A DNA stretch of 64,000 bases from HR10 sp964615335 (GCA_964615335.1 CAZTMT010000006.1:111540-175539), one strand, 5' to 3'; positions 37,101-45,617 are shown, counted from the stretch's first letter. The notes: generated by a model not told the origin, from the letters alone. Numbers and translations: made by a program.

Positions 37101-37961
37101 TTCCTGGCGAACCCCTACGTGGCTGGTCGTCTGGGCTATGTGGATGACACCGGATGGCATAGCTATAACGGCCTTCAGGTTCAATGGCGGCAGCGGCTCT
37201 CGCGCGGATTCACGTGGACGACGAACTATACCTGGAGTAAAAGCCTGACGAATCTGGCCGCGGATGATCAAAACCAAAGCCTCGACTTCACGACGCTGCG
37301 GAACATTCGCCTGGACAAGCGGGTCTCCCCGTTCGATCTTCGCCACGTTATTCAATCCTTTGGGACCTACGATCTCCCCCTCGGAAGGGGGCGGTGGGTG
37401 GAGCTCAACAATCGCATCCTCAATGCGGTGCTCGGAGGCTGGACGTTGGGTTCGATCTTCGTGTTTCAAACGGGAATGCCCATTCAACTGACCGGCGGCT
37501 TCCAGACAGTCAATAACACCAACAATCCGGCGGCCTCCGGCGTGTGGCTTGCTCCCGGCGTCACTCTGAAGCAGATCGAGGAGATGTTCCGAGCTCCGCG
37601 AAGGCGCTTGACGGGCCGAGCGGGAGTGACGGACCTTCAGAGGCTCGCTGTGGACCCTCGGCTCGTCGGTCCCGATGGTCGGGCCAATCCGCAGTTCCTC
37701 ATGCCGAATACGACCCCAGGAGAGTTCGGACAGTTGCTGTTTCTGCGCGACCGAAACACCTTCCAGTGGGATGTCTCGCTCGTGAAGACGTTTCAGATGA
37801 CTGAAAAGACCCAGCTCGAATTATTCGCCAGCTTCAATAATGTCCTCAATCACCCGCGGTGGGGCTTCCCCAACGCCAACGTCTTCAGCACGACCTTCGG
37901 CGTTGTCGGAGCCCCTACCGGGAACCGCACAGTGAACTTGAGGGCCACCTTGAGCTTCTGA
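34107..37961 (+). CDS. TonB-dependent outer-membrane receptor, Oar type (paralogue 2)
   Basis: 1284-residue outer-membrane transporter. A signal peptide (about 1-29) is followed by a carboxypeptidase-regulatory-like domain (about 33-130: ISGIVEDPTGAVVPNA), a plug (about 140-250, with the DGINNASNGF segment) and a barrel ending in LSF. GAGAGGGAGGATCT precedes the ATG. It is paralogous to the receptor at 5511-9329 along its whole length, including the ENGFLEEF block, and has ordinary codon use there. The arabinose operon lies directly upstream. The cargo is presumed to be a glycan or glycopeptide. Confidence 0.9.
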   Translation: MRNLTSTISPVLIGIVLLWGGIGSHSFAQLRIVGAISGIVEDPTGAVVPNAKVVLKDVKTGLTKEAVSSDRGTFLFPDLASGVYEITVTAPGFQTAVLSNVSVSTSQVTDVRIRLEVGQMSETVTVVAPSEGLEVSSQLVVSTITKETITRLPLANRSNVLALARLAPGAAPATGGSTRYNNLAGGALNVTVDGINNASNGFKSGGTVFFMTVPVRLGAVEEVSIETGGLGADSGAQSGTNIKFTTRRGGSEYHGSLFYEPQSEKFNANTWSRNAQGLPRTRFRRHDFGGNIGGPLLPFGPFKKKMFVFANFERRLQPQRFARTISILTPEAQRGIYTYIVSGTTDQVRTVNVLELAAAKGLPTRLDRVTQTILALHNEVPKYATRVPDNDLNRDVYAWDEENNLYQYFPTVRFDYHITPGQQFTFTWNYYHSWQPGERRLPVPGVNRVNPFRLGYFIYSLALQSTFSSRTLNEFRYGVQHSGDTNTRAEYGLYYQFEGKPLRIGTTLPFGVVVPFIDQQNVTGRHFITTIYDTLTLHRGEHTFTLGGSFRKTVWNDTAEVFPLPTYTTGTPAGDPLQAATAFTTTTIPGINPTQLGDPLALYNLLVGRVAAANFTRVVNPDTFRYDGFINYTWTNSLMGGVYVQDRWRVSRSLTLNYGLRWEIQGPMKDGKGLAASPDLASILGPSRRLFAPGELSGNPPPTLEAGRIPYKTDWRNFAPNFGFAWNPSRLRGILGKLFGDAKTVVRASYGIVYYDEGTQFFAANLGPNVGKFVSATPLIPGQPGQTNLPAFYTLSDIVANPLTLSSFAFPTTEYRRVINQADQTFARTINGFDPTLRAPYTINWNFGIQRELWTGSVLEVRYVGNTSKLAWRTSNLNEVNIFENGFLEEFKNAQRNLAINQAAGVNSFQYRGLPGQVPLPIFDAAFGARGGVPPIAPGSGYQSPTFITQLQTGAVGAMATTLATNPNYVCRMFGSAFAPCLRIDPRYNAPGPYPINFFLANPYVAGRLGYVDDTGWHSYNGLQVQWRQRLSRGFTWTTNYTWSKSLTNLAADDQNQSLDFTTLRNIRLDKRVSPFDLRHVIQSFGTYDLPLGRGRWVELNNRILNAVLGGWTLGSIFVFQTGMPIQLTGGFQTVNNTNNPAASGVWLAPGVTLKQIEEMFRAPRRRLTGRAGVTDLQRLAVDPRLVGPDGRANPQFLMPNTTPGEFGQLLFLRDRNTFQWDVSLVKTFQMTEKTQLELFASFNNVLNHPRWGFPNANVFSTTFGVVGAPTGNRTVNLRATLSF

Positions 37962-37968
37962 GGCGTCG

Positions 37969-37999
37969 GGGGCCCGGCTCCGAAGTTGGGCTGGGCCCC
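37969..37999 (+). terminator. Putative hairpin terminator after receptor 2
   Basis: GGGGCCC and GGGCCCC form a perfect 7-bp GC stem with a 17-base loop, seven bases after the stop codon. There is no clear U-tract. Confidence 0.45.
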
Positions 38000-38042
38000 T
38001 TCGGCGAGCACGCCCATGGGCCCTCTCGGAGGTCACGGGCCC

Positions 38043-38104
38043 CTTAATGTTGTTTCAGCCACCTTAAGAGCGTTCAAGACAGAGACCGCAGGGCGATGGG
38101 AAAA
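38043..38104 (+). promoter_or_regulatory. Promoter region of receptor 3 with module copies
   Basis: CTTAAGAGCGTTCAAGACA at 38063-38081 is preceded exactly 20 bases upstream by a degenerate copy, CTTAATGTTGTTTCAGCC, from 38043. The -10 is poor (GGAAAA or GAAAAT at 17-18 bases), so an activator may be needed. Confidence 0.5.
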
Positions 38105-38138
38105 TGAAACAGGGTGAGTTTATATGAGGAGGATGCCT

Positions 38139-41100
38139 ATGAGAAAACAATCCTGGCGCATGGTAGCTCTCGCACTTCTCCCCCTGTTGCTTCTGGGAAG
38201 TGGGCTGGGCCGGATTCACGCCCAGCAACAGTTGGGGACTATTCAAGGAACGATCGTGGATCCCGCGGGAGCCGTGGTCGTGGGAGCGACCGTCACGGCA
38301 ACCAACAAAGATACCGGAGAGACTCGGACGGTCCTCTCCAATGAGAGCGGGTTCTACCGGATCGTCAATTTGCCTCCCGGACGCTATGACGTGACCGTGG
38401 AGGCCAGAGGGTTTCGCAAAGCAGTGCGCTCCGATGTGATCTTGTTCGTGGGAGCGACATTGGGCGTGAATTTCGAGCTGGAACCCGGAGTGTTGGAAGA
38501 AGTCATTGAGGTCACGGCGAGCATCGCGCAACTGCAGACGGAGAAGGCCGACGTGTCTGCTGTCGTCGAGCGGAAGAAGATCGTGGATCTGCCGCTTCAG
38601 TTGCGGAACGTTTTTCAGTTGGCCGCCCTGCAGCCGGGAATCACCGGATTAGCGGCGGGAGCGGATTTCCTGACGCCAGAATATGGGATTGGCGTCAATG
38701 CCAATGGTCAAAGGGGATCTGGAAATAATGCCTCCCTGGATGGGGCGAGCATCAACGGGAATCCCTGGGGAGGGACGGTTTTGATAATCCCCAATGTGGA
38801 ATCGGTTCAGGAGTTCCGTGTGATCACGAACAACCCGTCGGCTGAGTACGGGCGAAACACCGGAGCGACGATCAGCATTGTCACCAAGTCGGGCACGAAC
38901 GAATTCCACGGGTCGGTCTTCTTCTTCCACCGCAACGATAATCTCCGGGCTCTGAATATCTTCGCGCGCGGAGCGCTCCCGCGCGATGCGACTCCGGAGC
39001 AGAGGCAGCGCGTCGCACCGGAATTTCGACGGAACGACTTCGGCTATAGTTTGGGAGGGCCGATTCGCCGCGATAAGACCTTCTTCTTCACCTCCTATGA
39101 GGGGCTTCGTGCAGCAACGGGGCAAGCCTTCGTGACGACTGTGGAGACGCGCGAGTTCGTGGACTTCGTGTTACGAACGCGTCCGAACTCCATTGCGGCC
39201 TACCTTTTGAAGAACTTCCCCCCGCTGGCCTATCCGACGACCGATCTGCGCGATCTGGGGAGTCCCGTTCCCGGAGCGACGCAGATCGGGCCTCCGGACG
39301 GAATCCCGGATGTGGGGAATGTCGCCGTTGCTCCCTCGGGCGTGCGCAATGGGGATCAGTTCAACATTCGGATTGACCATCTTCTCTTCGGAGGAAACGG
39401 GCGGCTGCGCGGGACATATTACCGGACGAAACTGGATCCGGTGGATGTCGCCGTGCGCCCGAAGTTCCGTCAACCCTTCCCGCATCGGAATCAGTTCTTG
39501 AATCTCGCTTACACGCATATCATCTCCCCACGAACCGTCAACGAATTCAGCTTCGGGTACTTGCGGATGCACGGGCGCGCTCCGGATCTGAATCCCGAGT
39601 CTCCGACGATCACCATCTTGGGTCTGGGAGCGGGTTTCGGAACGGCCTTCTGGATGCCCATTCGGTTCGCGCAGAACGTTTTCGAGTACAAGGACACGCT
39701 CATGATGAACCGGGGGAATCACGGGTTGAAGGCCGGTTTTGAGATTCGTCGGGTCCAGGACAATCATGATTTCCATCACTGGGAGAGACCCAACTACACG
39801 TTCAACAGCATCTTGAATTTCGCCAACGATGAGCCGCTCACGGAACTGCGCGCTGTGGATCCGGCGACGGGGTTGGCGACGGGGATCTCGGCGGGTTATC
39901 GCAACTTCGAGTTCGCGGCGTTCCTTCAGGATGATTGGAAGGTGCGGCGGAACTTCACGCTCAACATCGGTCTGCGCTACGAGAACTTCGGCACGCCGAG
40001 CAAGGTCGGATGGAAGTTCCAGAACCTCATCTATGCGCCGGGCCGCAGTGTCTTCGAGCGCATCGCCAATGCGCGGATGGCCTATGTGGATCAGTTGTAC
40101 AAGTCGGATAACAACAACTTCGCGCCGCGTTTTGGCTTCGCGTGGGATGTTCGAGGCAACGGGAAGCTCGTGATCCGGGGAGGGACGGGGATCTCGTATA
40201 ATCGGCTCAACAACACCGTCTACACGGATGAGAAGATGAATCCTCCGCGATTCGCGGCAGCTTCGACCGATGTGCGCACTCCGGGAGCACCTCCGATTGT
40301 CTACACCCTGGGACCGCACTATCCGCCCAATCCGGCGCTGGCTCGCGGTCTGGACGAGCGCGGAGGGATTCGGGGCACGCGCGTGAATCTGCGCGTCGTG
40401 GATCCCAACATCACGACTCCGTATGCGCAGAATTGGTTCCTGGGCATTCAGCGCGAGCTGCCGGGAGGACTGGTGGCGGAGATCAACTACATCGGCTCCG
40501 TAGGGCGGCATCTGCATACCGGAGACGGACCGGGAGGCGAAAATTACAATCGCTTCGCCGGAGATTTGCTCGACGGTCGGCTGGATCGGCTGAACCCAAG
40601 TTTCGGGGTTATCAGCCTCGGAGAGACGGCAGCCAGCTCGAGCTTCCATGGAGGGACGATTCAGGTCAGTCGCCACTACAGTCAGGGGTTTGCTTTCCAG
40701 GCCGCTTTCACCTTCGGCAAGGCTCTGGAGACGCCGGGAGCCGCCATGGAGGTCACACGTCGCGATCTGGATCGTTCGGTCACCGGGTTCCATCGAGGGA
40801 AGAAGCTCTCGCTCAATGCTATCTGGGAGATCCCGTTCTGGAGGGAGCGTCCCGTAGTGCGACATATCCTGGGGGGGTGGCAGCTCAACGCGATCGTGCA
40901 GATTCAGTCGGGGGCGCCCTTCAGCGTCTTCCATGGAGCCGCTTATCCACGGGGAGACTTCAACGCCGATGGTCAGACGGGAGACCGACCGAATACGCCA
41001 AGCTGGGGGAACACGAAGCGCGATCTGAGTCGCAGCGATTTCCTGCGGGGGATTTTCACCGCGGCGGACTTCCCGCTGCCGGCTCCGGGAACATTGGGGA

Positions 41101-41336
41101 ACCTCGGGCGGAATACATTCCGCGGGCCGTGGTATGCGAGCACGGATCTGTCGCTCTTTAAGAACTTCCGCGTGACGGAGACAGCGGCGATCCAATTCCG
41201 CGCCGAGTTCTTCAATGCCTTCAATCGCGTGAACCTGGGGACGCCCGTGGCGGATTTGAACAGCCCGCTGTTTGGGCGCTCGACCAGTGCGGGCGATCCC
41301 CGTGACATTCAGCTTGCTCTGAAGATCCTGTTCTGA
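38139..41336 (+). CDS. TonB-dependent outer-membrane receptor, Oar type (distinct subgroup)
   Basis: 1065-residue outer-membrane transporter. The signal peptide, ending RIHAQ, is followed by a carboxypeptidase-regulatory-like domain (GTIQGTIVDPAGAVVVGATV), a plug with SLDGASINGNPWGG, and a barrel ending in ILF. It lacks the ENGFLEEF block of the other two receptors and is shorter by about 200 residues, so it probably has a different ligand. ATG 38139 is chosen because AGGAGG ends six bases before it; an ATG at 38124 lies upstream of that ribosome site. Confidence 0.88.
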   Translation: MRKQSWRMVALALLPLLLLGSGLGRIHAQQQLGTIQGTIVDPAGAVVVGATVTATNKDTGETRTVLSNESGFYRIVNLPPGRYDVTVEARGFRKAVRSDVILFVGATLGVNFELEPGVLEEVIEVTASIAQLQTEKADVSAVVERKKIVDLPLQLRNVFQLAALQPGITGLAAGADFLTPEYGIGVNANGQRGSGNNASLDGASINGNPWGGTVLIIPNVESVQEFRVITNNPSAEYGRNTGATISIVTKSGTNEFHGSVFFFHRNDNLRALNIFARGALPRDATPEQRQRVAPEFRRNDFGYSLGGPIRRDKTFFFTSYEGLRAATGQAFVTTVETREFVDFVLRTRPNSIAAYLLKNFPPLAYPTTDLRDLGSPVPGATQIGPPDGIPDVGNVAVAPSGVRNGDQFNIRIDHLLFGGNGRLRGTYYRTKLDPVDVAVRPKFRQPFPHRNQFLNLAYTHIISPRTVNEFSFGYLRMHGRAPDLNPESPTITILGLGAGFGTAFWMPIRFAQNVFEYKDTLMMNRGNHGLKAGFEIRRVQDNHDFHHWERPNYTFNSILNFANDEPLTELRAVDPATGLATGISAGYRNFEFAAFLQDDWKVRRNFTLNIGLRYENFGTPSKVGWKFQNLIYAPGRSVFERIANARMAYVDQLYKSDNNNFAPRFGFAWDVRGNGKLVIRGGTGISYNRLNNTVYTDEKMNPPRFAAASTDVRTPGAPPIVYTLGPHYPPNPALARGLDERGGIRGTRVNLRVVDPNITTPYAQNWFLGIQRELPGGLVAEINYIGSVGRHLHTGDGPGGENYNRFAGDLLDGRLDRLNPSFGVISLGETAASSSFHGGTIQVSRHYSQGFAFQAAFTFGKALETPGAAMEVTRRDLDRSVTGFHRGKKLSLNAIWEIPFWRERPVVRHILGGWQLNAIVQIQSGAPFSVFHGAAYPRGDFNADGQTGDRPNTPSWGNTKRDLSRSDFLRGIFTAADFPLPAPGTLGNLGRNTFRGPWYASTDLSLFKNFRVTETAAIQFRAEFFNAFNRVNLGTPVADLNSPLFGRSTSAGDPRDIQLALKILF

Positions 41337-41344
41337 CGCGCGGA

Positions 41345-41384
41345 CGGAGCGGGGAGGCTCAGGGAGAACCACCTCTCCGCTCCG
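41345..41384 (+). terminator. Putative hairpin terminator after receptor 3
   Basis: A 13-bp stem (CGGAGCGGGGAGG with CCTCTCCGCTCCG, one G-U pair) encloses a 14-base loop between the receptor and the GH51 gene. CAATTCTTCC follows rather than a true U-tract. Confidence 0.55.
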
Positions 41385-41412
41385 CAATTCTTCCCCTACA
41401 CCTGTGCGCCCT

Positions 41413-43077
41413 ATGCCGAAGAGGAGATATACGCGTCGGATGTTTCTGGGCTCCGCCTTCGGCGCTGGGGCTGTGTGGGCGCTGGCCCGGACCTGGCGAA
41501 GTGAGCCGCCGAGGGCTTTTCTCTGGGCCGCCTCTCCGGCCACGGATTCCCGGATCGAGGTTCTGCTGGGCGAGCCGATCGGACGGATCGCGCCGGAGAT
41601 CTATGGCCACTTCATCGAGCATCTCGGTGGGGTGATCTATGATGGGATCTGGGTGGGAGAGGACTCGCCGATCCCCAATATCGGAGGGATTCGAAAGGCT
41701 CTGGTCGAAGCCCTGCGCGAGATCAAGCCGGGGGTCGTGCGCTGGCCGGGAGGGTGCTTCGCCGATGCCTACGACTGGCGCGATGGTATTGGGCCGCGCT
41801 CGCAGCGACCGCGCCGAACCAACTTCTGGGTGGATAATCGAGAATGGCGGGATGTGGGGATCGTCCCCCAGAAGTATGAACCGAACCATTTCGGCACGCA
41901 TGAATTCATCCGCTTCTGCCGCTTGATCGGGGCCCAGCCCTATATGGCGGCGAATCTTCGGACGCTGCCGGCCAGCGTCTTCCACCAGTGGATCGAATAC
42001 TGTAACTCCCCGGCCGGCAGCACCACGTGGGCGGACGTGCGCGCGGCTAATGGAGATCGCGAGCCGTTTGGCGTCCGCTACTGGGGCGTGGGGAATGAAT
42101 CGTGGGGATGCGGAGGAAATTTCACCCCCGAAGAATACGCGATGGAATTCCGCCGGTTCACGACCTGGGCCGTGCCCGATTATGGCGTCGGTCTGAGGTT
42201 CATCGCGGCTGGGCCGAGCGGACGAGACCTCGAATGGACGCGCCGCTTCTTTCTGAAGATCGCCGAGCGGCGCGCCTTCGATCGGCTCTGGGGATGGGCC
42301 CTGCATCACTACTCGAGTTATCCGGGGGGCGAAGCGCTCAACTTCGATGCGACCGGATGGTACGAGCTGCTTCAGAGCGCCGACCGCATGGAGTCGCTCA
42401 TCACCGCTCACTGGCAGGTGATGGGAGAAACGGATCGAGAGCGTCGGGTCCGACTCGTCGTGGACGAATGGGGGGCCTGGTACCGCATGACAACCAACAT
42501 TCATCCGACGCATCTGTTCGGCCAGCAGTCTACGATCCGAGATGCTCTGCTGGCCGGATTGACGCTGGATACCTTCAACCGTCATGCCGATAAGGTGGGC
42601 ATGGCCAATGTCGCGCAGCTCATCAATTGCCTTCACTCGCTCTTTCTGGCTCACGAGGAGAAGTTCGTCAGGACGCCAACCTACTACGTCTTCGCCATGT
42701 ACGCCGATCATCAGGAGGGCCAAGCCGTGCGCACCCTTTTCTCCGCTCCGCGCGTGAGCTGGACCGATCGGTCGAATCGTCCTCAGCTCTTCTGGGGGCT
42801 CAACGGATCGGCGTCGGTGAAGGAGAACGTGGTGACGCTCACGGTGACCAATCCCCATCTGTCCGAAGCTCGCGAGACGGAGATCCTCGTGCGGGGAGCC
42901 CGGATCGCGTCGGCGCGCGCGACGATTCTCGTGGCGCGGAGACCGCAGGACTGTAATACCTTTGAGAATCCCCGCGCGATCGTCCCCCGAGAGGAAGATG
43001 TTGCCGTCCGGGATTCTGTGCTCGTATATGCGTTTCCTCCGGCTTCGGTCACCAAGCTGCGCCTTCAGCTAGGATGA
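41413..43077 (+). CDS. Tat-exported GH51 alpha-L-arabinofuranosidase
   Basis: 554-residue retaining alpha-L-arabinofuranosidase. The acid/base is Glu229 (WGVGNESWG), the nucleophile is Glu352 (VVDEWGAWY), and EIYGHFIEHLGG and VVRWPGGCFADAYDW are family hallmarks. A barrel is followed by a C-terminal jelly-roll ending about residue 550. The N-terminus has a twin-arginine signal (TRRMFLGS); most GH51 enzymes are intracellular, so export is notable. There is no clear ribosome site before the ATG at 41413 (GTG at 41404 is the alternative). Expected to remove alpha-L-arabinose, such as the terminal alpha-1,3 residue of extensin arabinosides or arabinan branches. Confidence 0.9.
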   Translation: MPKRRYTRRMFLGSAFGAGAVWALARTWRSEPPRAFLWAASPATDSRIEVLLGEPIGRIAPEIYGHFIEHLGGVIYDGIWVGEDSPIPNIGGIRKALVEALREIKPGVVRWPGGCFADAYDWRDGIGPRSQRPRRTNFWVDNREWRDVGIVPQKYEPNHFGTHEFIRFCRLIGAQPYMAANLRTLPASVFHQWIEYCNSPAGSTTWADVRAANGDREPFGVRYWGVGNESWGCGGNFTPEEYAMEFRRFTTWAVPDYGVGLRFIAAGPSGRDLEWTRRFFLKIAERRAFDRLWGWALHHYSSYPGGEALNFDATGWYELLQSADRMESLITAHWQVMGETDRERRVRLVVDEWGAWYRMTTNIHPTHLFGQQSTIRDALLAGLTLDTFNRHADKVGMANVAQLINCLHSLFLAHEEKFVRTPTYYVFAMYADHQEGQAVRTLFSAPRVSWTDRSNRPQLFWGLNGSASVKENVVTLTVTNPHLSEARETEILVRGARIASARATILVARRPQDCNTFENPRAIVPREEDVAVRDSVLVYAFPPASVTKLRLQLG

Positions 43078-43143
43078 GCGCGCTGTGGGGATCGGGCCAT
43101 TTCCCGGAGAGAAGGGCATGGACGATTCCGAGAGGAGGTCCTC

Positions 43144-44327
43144 ATGAGGTTCATCCGGTTTGGGTTCGCTCTCCTTTGGCTCGGAGTCTCCGTGTGGCCG
43201 CAATCGGTGGATCGCTCGGCGTGGGCGCCTCCGAGCGATTATCCCATCACTCCCGTCCCATTCTCTGCGGTCCGTTTGGAGCCCGGGTTCTGGCGCGCGC
43301 GGATCGAGACGAACGCGGCGGCGACCGTCCCCCACATTCTCCGACAGTGCGAGGTCACAGGATGGATCGCGAACTTCCTCAAAGCCGCCGGCAAGATGGA
43401 AGGGCATTTCGAGGGGTGGTGGTTCAACGATTCAGACGTCTACAAGTCCATCGAAGCCGCGGCGTACAGCCTGATGTTTCATCCCGATCCGGAGCTGGAG
43501 AAGCGCCTGGATGAGATCATCGCCCAGATCGCTGCCGCTCAGGAGCCGGATGGATACCTCTTCACGCCACGCCGCACCATGGCGCCGGATTACCGGTTCG
43601 CCGCCTCCGTCGGACCCGAGCGATGGTCCCGCTTGGGGTCCAGCCATGAGCTCTACTGCCTGGGGCATCTCTTCGAAGCGGCCGTCGCGCATTATCAAGC
43701 GACCGGAAAGAGGTCTTTTCTGGACATCGCTCTGAAGAGCGCCGATCTTTTGGATCGCGTGTTCGGTCCGGACAAAAAGCGCGATGTTCCGGGACATCAG
43801 GAAGTGGAAATCGGCTTGATCAAGCTCTATCGGGTGACCGGGGAGGAACGCTATCTCCGGCTGGCGAAGTTCTTCCTGGATGAACGCGGGCACGCGCGAG
43901 GGCGTCGGCTCTATGGGACGTACAGTCAGGATCACAAACCCGTCATCGAGCAGGAGGAAGCCGTTCTTGTCTCAGGTGCCGGGGATGGCCTATGCGCATC
44001 GCCAAGACCAGCTCTATGTGAATTTCTTCATGGCCAGTCGCGCGACCATTCCCGTTGGGGCTCAGACCGTGACCGTGCGACAGGAAACGAAGTACCCTTG
44101 GCAGGGCGAAGTCACCCTGACGCTTGAGCCCGAGCGTCCGGGACGCGAGTTCACGCTGCTTCTGCGCATCCCGGGCTGGGCGCGTAACGAGGCCGTTCCG
44201 ATATGGGTGCGAGAAGGATCGCTATAACCGCACGACATTCGATCCGGTAGTCACCGATGGCCTCCGGATCGTCGTTCGCGCGCAGGAGAATTTCTGCGTC
44301 GGGATTCACGAGTGGCGAGTGTATTGA
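43144..44327 (+). pseudogene. Decayed second GH127 gene with two internal deletions
   Basis: The first ~270 codons (signal peptide, WRARIETNAAATVPHI, EGWWFNDSDVYKS, QDHKPVIEQEEAV) match the N-terminal half of GH127 proteins of the short type. Near 43960-43985 the reading frame changes and the match resumes only at the C-terminal beta-domain (MAYAHRQDQLYVNFF, IPGWARNEAVP). About 190 residues containing all catalytic Glu/Cys positions are missing. A second break near 44200-44220 leads, in the third frame, to a discoidin-like end (GIHEWRVY). Start 43144 has a good GAGAGGAGG site. It cannot encode an active enzyme. Confidence 0.8.
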
Positions 44328-44347
44328 GGGGATACTCGGTGAGGACC

Positions 44348-45505
44348 ATGAGAATACGCGTCGGGAGATCGGTTCGCACACTCCGCGGTCTCTGCTTCGT
44401 TCTTCTTCTCGGGCTGCCACCAGACCAAGGCGAGGGAAGGAGTTCGGCTATGGTGAAAAAAGAACCCTGGGGGCGAACCCCGGATGGACAGGCTGTGGAT
44501 CTCTACACGCTGACCAATTCCAGGGGGATGGAGGTCAAGATCACGAACTATGGAGGGATCGTCGTCGCCCTTCGCGTTCCCGATCGGCAGGGCCAAATGG
44601 AAGACGTCGTCCTCGGGTTCGATCGTCTGGAGGATTATCTGAAAGGGCATCCGTATTTCGGAGCTATCATCGGTCGGTATGCGAACCGAATTGCCGGAGG
44701 GCGTTTCACGCTCAATGGCGTCTCCTATCAGCTCACTCTCAACGAAGGATCGAACCATCTGCACGGTGGGCGTAAGGGGTTCGATAAGGTCGTCTGGAAA
44801 GCGCGTGCGGTGCGGTCCGGGCGCGGAGTGGGCGTCCGACTCACGTACAGGAGTCCGGATGGAGAGGAGGGATACCCGGGGAATCTCTCCGTCACGGTGA
44901 CCTATATCCTGACGGATGAGAATGAGCTGCGGATCGAATACGTCGCGACGACGGATCGAGACACGATCGTCAATCTCACGCATCATTCTTACTTCAACCT
45001 GGCCGGTCAGGGGAGCCGGGACATCCTCGAGCACAAGCTGCTCATTAACGCCGACTATTTCACGCCGATTGATGCAAACCTCATCCCTACGGGAGAGATT
45101 CGCCGGGTGCGCGGGACGCCCTTCGATTTCACCCAACTGACGTCTATTGGCGCCCGGATCGGGCTGGACGATGAGCAGTTGCGCTTCGGCCGAGGCTACG
45201 ATCATAACTGGGTTCTCAACGGCCCTCCCGGCGAGTTGCGTCTGGCCGCCCGGGTCATCGAGCCGAGTTCCGGACGCGTGCTCGAGGTGTGGACAACAGA
45301 GCCTGGTCTGCAGTTCTACTCGGGAAATTTCCTCGATGGGACGATCACGGGTAAGGGGGGATGCGTGTATCGGCACCGATATGGCTTTTGCCTGGAACCT
45401 CAGCATTTCCCCGATTCTCCCAATAAGCCTCACTTCCCCTCGGTGATTCTCAGAAAAGGGGCTCGCTATCACACGACGACTGTCTATAAGTTCTCGGTCC
45501 TCTGA
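44348..45505 (+). CDS. galM: Aldose 1-epimerase (mutarotase), probably exported
   Basis: 385-residue galactose-mutarotase-fold enzyme interconverting alpha and beta anomers. Typical segments are GRYANRIAGGRF, the LTHHSYFNLAG histidines, and the C-terminal GFCLEPQHFPDSPN with the catalytic glutamate. Two starts are possible: ATG 44348 gives a hydrophobic leader (LCFVLLLGL) but has a weak ribosome site; ATG 44450 has a strong GGAAGGAG site and would give a cytoplasmic protein. I list the longer form because the leader reads as a signal peptide. It would help supply the correct anomer of released arabinose or galactose. Confidence 0.85.
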   Translation: MRIRVGRSVRTLRGLCFVLLLGLPPDQGEGRSSAMVKKEPWGRTPDGQAVDLYTLTNSRGMEVKITNYGGIVVALRVPDRQGQMEDVVLGFDRLEDYLKGHPYFGAIIGRYANRIAGGRFTLNGVSYQLTLNEGSNHLHGGRKGFDKVVWKARAVRSGRGVGVRLTYRSPDGEEGYPGNLSVTVTYILTDENELRIEYVATTDRDTIVNLTHHSYFNLAGQGSRDILEHKLLINADYFTPIDANLIPTGEIRRVRGTPFDFTQLTSIGARIGLDDEQLRFGRGYDHNWVLNGPPGELRLAARVIEPSSGRVLEVWTTEPGLQFYSGNFLDGTITGKGGCVYRHRYGFCLEPQHFPDSPNKPHFPSVILRKGARYHTTTVYKFSVL

Positions 45506-45577
45506 ACACGGGGGAGAGCTGCGCCTGAGATCTCTGGCCGTCCTCGGATGGGGAAGGGAGCCGGTCGCTTCGACCCC

Positions 45578-45608
45578 TTGTGGAGGGAGAGTTTCTCTGT
45601 GTTAAAAT
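45578..45608 (+). promoter_or_regulatory. Promoter of the ETF-ubiquinone oxidoreductase gene
   Basis: TTGTGG (45578-45583) and TTAAAA/TAAAAT (45602-45608) are 18-19 bases apart. The ATG follows only 9 bases after the -10, so the transcript would be nearly leaderless. Confidence 0.5.
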
Positions 45609-45617
45609 GGCCAGGCG

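Noticed and set aside
34560..37487. A 975-codon open frame antisense to receptor 2.
   Set aside because: Composition (Arg, Gly, Asp, Ile repeats) and lack of motifs mark it as a shadow of the receptor gene; similar long antisense frames occur opposite receptor 3, GH31 and the 937-residue protein.
43144..44327. Treating the broken GH127 gene as a simple sequencing frameshift.
   Set aside because: A frameshift error would leave all residues present; about 190 codons with the catalytic positions are missing.
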